Source of the DNA: Nocardia abscessus
GTDB taxonomy: Bacteria; Actinomycetota; Actinomycetes; Mycobacteriales; Mycobacteriaceae
Assembly: GCF_015477775.1 (NCBI RefSeq)
Contig: NZ_JADLQO010000001.1
Span: forward strand, 496,001 to 560,000
Length of the DNA: 64,000 nt
Direction of reading: 5' to 3'
Of this stretch, positions 61,766 through 64,000 are shown piece by piece. Both the position numbers and the translations under genes were made by a program. The notes under the pieces are model-generated. The model saw only the letters and a program-made list of their open reading frames with translations, made no database searches and was not told where the DNA came from. How positions within the stretch are numbered: position 1 is the first letter of the stretch; every line of letters starts with the position of its first letter.

Positions 61766-62192
61766 CGGCGTCGAGGAACTCCGGGCCGCCCATGGCGTAG
61801 CCGCCGACGGTTCCACCGATCAGCGCACCCACGGGGACGCTGACCCCCCAAATCAGGGGCATGCACGCCCCGAGGAGGCCGCCCACGACGGCACCGCCGA
61901 CGACGCCGGGCAGGTTCTTGTTGATCTGCTCCTTCAGCCGGTCGTAGGAGCTGATGTCCTCCAGTTGCGGCACTTCGGTCATTACCACCGCGTCGCCGGA
62001 CCCGAGCGCCACCGCACCGTTCTGCGTGATCTCGAACTGGCCGTTCTCGGCGGCGGTGGCAAGGACCCTGTCCCCCACGGTCACCACGGTCGGCTGCTCC
62101 GTCACGGCCGATTCTGCGTGGGCGGTTGCCGCGGTGATACCCACGGCCGAGATGGCCATGAAAACGGCAGCGGTGATTTTCTCGAACTTCAT
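61734..62192 (-). CDS. Secreted hypothetical protein with glycine-zipper segment
   Basis: A 152-residue exported protein. A signal peptide ends near residue 26 (GITAATAHAES). The C-terminal part has a Gly-rich hydrophobic stretch (about 100-140: VVGGAVVGGLLGACMPL, VPVGALIGGTVGGYAMGG), a glycine-zipper pattern that can insert into or span the membrane. ATG 62192 follows AAGGG. Similar proteins are common in Nocardia without known function. Its 3' end is duplicated at 59999. Confidence 0.78.
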   Translation of the reverse strand: MKFEKITAAVFMAISAVGITAATAHAESAVTEQPTVVTVGDRVLATAAENGQFEITQNGAVALGSGDAVVMTEVPQLEDISSYDRLKEQINKNLPGVVGGAVVGGLLGACMPLIWGVSVPVGALIGGTVGGYAMGGPEFLDAVQAFVANQGR

Positions 62193-62397
62193 TTCGAATC
62201 CCTTCACTCAGCTGCCCCTGATGGGCGGACCGATTCCGACCTTAGGCGCGAAGTTCGACATATCCCCTGCTGCGCAGACGTCCGCGACAGCGTGTCGCCG
62301 GTCAACTCGGTTGAGCTTCTCGACAGAGGCAGAGCCGCCTTCGGCGATCAGGGCCGTGAACACGCCGGGAGTAAGTCGCGGCAAATACACTGCACCC

Positions 62398-63783
62398 ATG
62401 CGACGACCGCGCGCCATGGTGCTCGATGAGGTGTGGCGCAGGCTCGATGGCGTGGAGCCGCTCAGCGGCCCGCACGGCGGTCCGCTGCGCCGGACCGTGA
62501 AGCTCCTGCTCGACCCGCTGGTGATCCGCCCCGTGCAGCATCCTTCGTGCGCGGGGCCCATCCTGACGGCCGACGGCGCGGTGCTGCTCGAGGCGCGTAT
62601 CCAGGCCGCGGCCGACGTGCTGCGCGCGACGGCGGCGTGGTTCACAGTCCTCAAGCAGGTGCGGCGGACGCTGCGGATCACCGAGGGGCACCCGCAGGAC
62701 CTGTACTTCCAGCGCTGTTTCGAGCTGGCGACCACTTCGGGTATGCCCGACCAGGCGCGGGCGCGCACGGTCGCGGAGGACGCACTGCGCGAGATCCACG
62801 AGTACACCGCGGGGCGCACCACCCAGGCGTTGAAGGAATACCTGACCGACCGCGCCCGGGAGCGCGAGCTGGCCGGGCTGCTCGAGCTGGCCTGGCGGCG
62901 ACGCCCGCCGACCGGGCCGCAGGGCGCCGACCATGCCGTTGAGGTGGACGCGCTGCTGGAAGCCTGCGCCGCGGCACGACTGGGCCGAGACGGCGCCGAT
63001 GGACAGCCCGCGCTGGATCGGCTGGTCGACGCCCATGCCGGTACCCACGCGGGAATCCGGTTGTGGCAGGACACCTCCGGTCATTCGGCCCAGGAACTCG
63101 GGCTGACCACGCACCCGGTGCCGCTGCGTCCGGCGATCGGCTCCTCGGCCTCGAAATCGACCCTCGGGCTTCCGTTCGATCGCACCGTCTACGAGCGTGT
63201 GTTCACCGTGCTGCAGGCATCCGCCGACCGGGCGGAGCTGCCGCCGATCCCCGAGCTGGTCGACGCCGAGATCGCCAGGAGTTGCGCGCCATGGGCGCTG
63301 CTGGAGGAGTCGCTGCGCGTGGCCGCGACGGCGGGGACCGCACTGGCGACCGGATTGTCGCCCATCGAGCACGGTCGCGGTCGGGGGGTCCGACCGCGGC
63401 TGCGTCTGGCCGAAACGGATTCGGAGGCGACAGGTTCCACGGCGCATCACGTGGTCAACAGCCGCTGGCAGCGAGAGGCTTACGTGCTGCAGGCGCGACG
63501 GCTGGTGGTGAGCGCCGACGCCACGGAATCACCCACGGGTCCATTGGCCGCGATCGCAGCCGAGTTGATCACGCCTTGGCGGCCGTACCTGCGCCGATTG
63601 TGGGTTCGCCTGCACGGCAGGGATGTCCGGGAGTTCGCGATCCACGATCCGGACGAACTGTGGGACCTGCTCGACGGTGTGGCGCGGTCGGTCATCCTCG
63701 ACCATCGCACGCGGGTCAAGCGGGCGCTCAATGTGCGCGCGAGCGCGATTGAGCCGGACGCGGCGGAATCGAGGGCGAGCTGA
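62398..63783 (+). CDS. Unrecognised conserved-looking protein
   Basis: A 461-residue soluble, mainly helical protein (RPRAMVLDEVWRRLDGVEPLS at the start, YFQRCFELATTSGMPDQARA, EELITPWRPYLRRLWVRLHG-like end). It has no signal peptide or membrane segment and no motif I can name. ATG 62398 is used; 62416 is possible. Its stop overlaps the next gene's ATG (TGATG), so the two are co-translated and probably act together. Confidence 0.65.
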   Translation: MRRPRAMVLDEVWRRLDGVEPLSGPHGGPLRRTVKLLLDPLVIRPVQHPSCAGPILTADGAVLLEARIQAAADVLRATAAWFTVLKQVRRTLRITEGHPQDLYFQRCFELATTSGMPDQARARTVAEDALREIHEYTAGRTTQALKEYLTDRARERELAGLLELAWRRRPPTGPQGADHAVEVDALLEACAAARLGRDGADGQPALDRLVDAHAGTHAGIRLWQDTSGHSAQELGLTTHPVPLRPAIGSSASKSTLGLPFDRTVYERVFTVLQASADRAELPPIPELVDAEIARSCAPWALLEESLRVAATAGTALATGLSPIEHGRGRGVRPRLRLAETDSEATGSTAHHVVNSRWQREAYVLQARRLVVSADATESPTGPLAAIAAELITPWRPYLRRLWVRLHGRDVREFAIHDPDELWDLLDGVARSVILDHRTRVKRALNVRASAIEPDAAESRAS

Positions 63784-64000
63784 TGAGCACGACCGTACGC
63801 ATCCGCAGGCGCGACGATCTGTGGATCATCGCGCCGGACGACGCTCCGACCGTGGTGGACGACACGGCCGGGGTGGACGTACTCGTGCTCGAGGTGGCGG
63901 GCGGACACTTGACCTGGAGCCTGCTCGCCGGGCAGGTGACACCGGCGGCGGTGATCGATGATCTCGCCCTCGCGCAGGAGTGGATCTGGGCGGTGTACGG
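63783..64000 (+). CDS. Unrecognised protein, 3' end outside window
   Basis: The first 72 residues are visible (MSTTVRIRRRDDLWIIAPDD, then LVLEVAGGHLTWSLLAGQVT). The start overlaps the stop of the upstream gene by one base, which implies coupled translation. The beta-rich N-terminus suggests a small domain, but the rest is missing and no family is assigned. Confidence 0.6.
   Translation, partial: MSTTVRIRRRDDLWIIAPDDAPTVVDDTAGVDVLVLEVAGGHLTWSLLAGQVTPAAVIDDLALAQEWIWAVY

Overview
This is a GC-rich, gene-dense actinobacterial chromosome segment, most likely from Nocardia or a close mycolic-acid relative. The strongest evidence is the block at 3.4-15.1 kb: pckG, two dynamin-like GTPase genes, trmB, a NYN-domain gene and an mmpL3-type transporter. 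This gene set and order match the mycobacterial mmpL3 locus. The Rv0205-type AI-2E permease usually found there lies about 8 kb further on. A SigL/RslA-type sigma/anti-sigma pair, an LpqH-like lipoprotein and a GgH-type glucosylglycerate hydrolase fit the same group. No tRNA, rRNA, CRISPR array or transposase was seen.

Layout. 0-2.5 kb: a secreted protein cut by the window edge, then an accessory module (two small conserved proteins, a WTFL-type protein and an XRE regulator) in which three of four genes look broken by single-base losses. 2.5-15.2 kb: an HD-domain protein, pckG, the GTPase pair, an SDR, a lipase and the overlapping trmB-NYN-mmpL3 operon. 15.2-29.3 kb: a DUF2339 membrane protein, an intact XRE/WTFL-type module, a MerR gene beside a dead ene-reductase, an operon of AI-2E permease, histidine kinase, response regulator and DUF1707 protein, an adenylate cyclase, two membrane proteins and a PBP-like lipoprotein lacking its catalytic residues. 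29.6-39 kb: aroQ, an F420-type reductase, an imine-reductase-like enzyme next to an HxlR regulator, glycerate kinase, an exported peptidase, an acyltransferase, YqgE, and sigL/rslA.

39-46.7 kb: a DrrAB-type ABC exporter with an EXLDI protein, then a tight operon of ThDP enzyme, SRPBCC protein, KASIII-like enzyme and PLP aminotransferase, followed by a cupin gene. This operon is the best candidate in the window for an undescribed pathway: it looks built to make a small acyloin or amino-ketone type metabolite, and its KASIII has Asn in place of the catalytic His. 46.8-57.5 kb: SdpI-like protein, leuS, SDR, glucosylglycerate hydrolase, GH25 lysozyme, Tat-lipoprotein PhoX, a membrane protein with an internal duplication, and an LpqH-like lipoprotein. 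57.6-64 kb: a mosaic accessory region with a repeated hairpin element, DUF397/DUF5753 remnants, orphan proteins, an MFS exporter bracketed by 36-bp direct repeats, and two unrecognised genes running off the window.

Links between genes. Two sites with identical arms (TTGTCAC-N4-GTAACAA) lie just upstream of two envelope genes, the PBP-like lipoprotein and the GH25 lysozyme, and suggest one shared regulator. Glucosylglycerate hydrolase releases glycerate, which the glycerate kinase could return to glycolysis. Core genes are all intact while accessory genes carry repeated one-base losses, so true decay is more likely than poor sequence.
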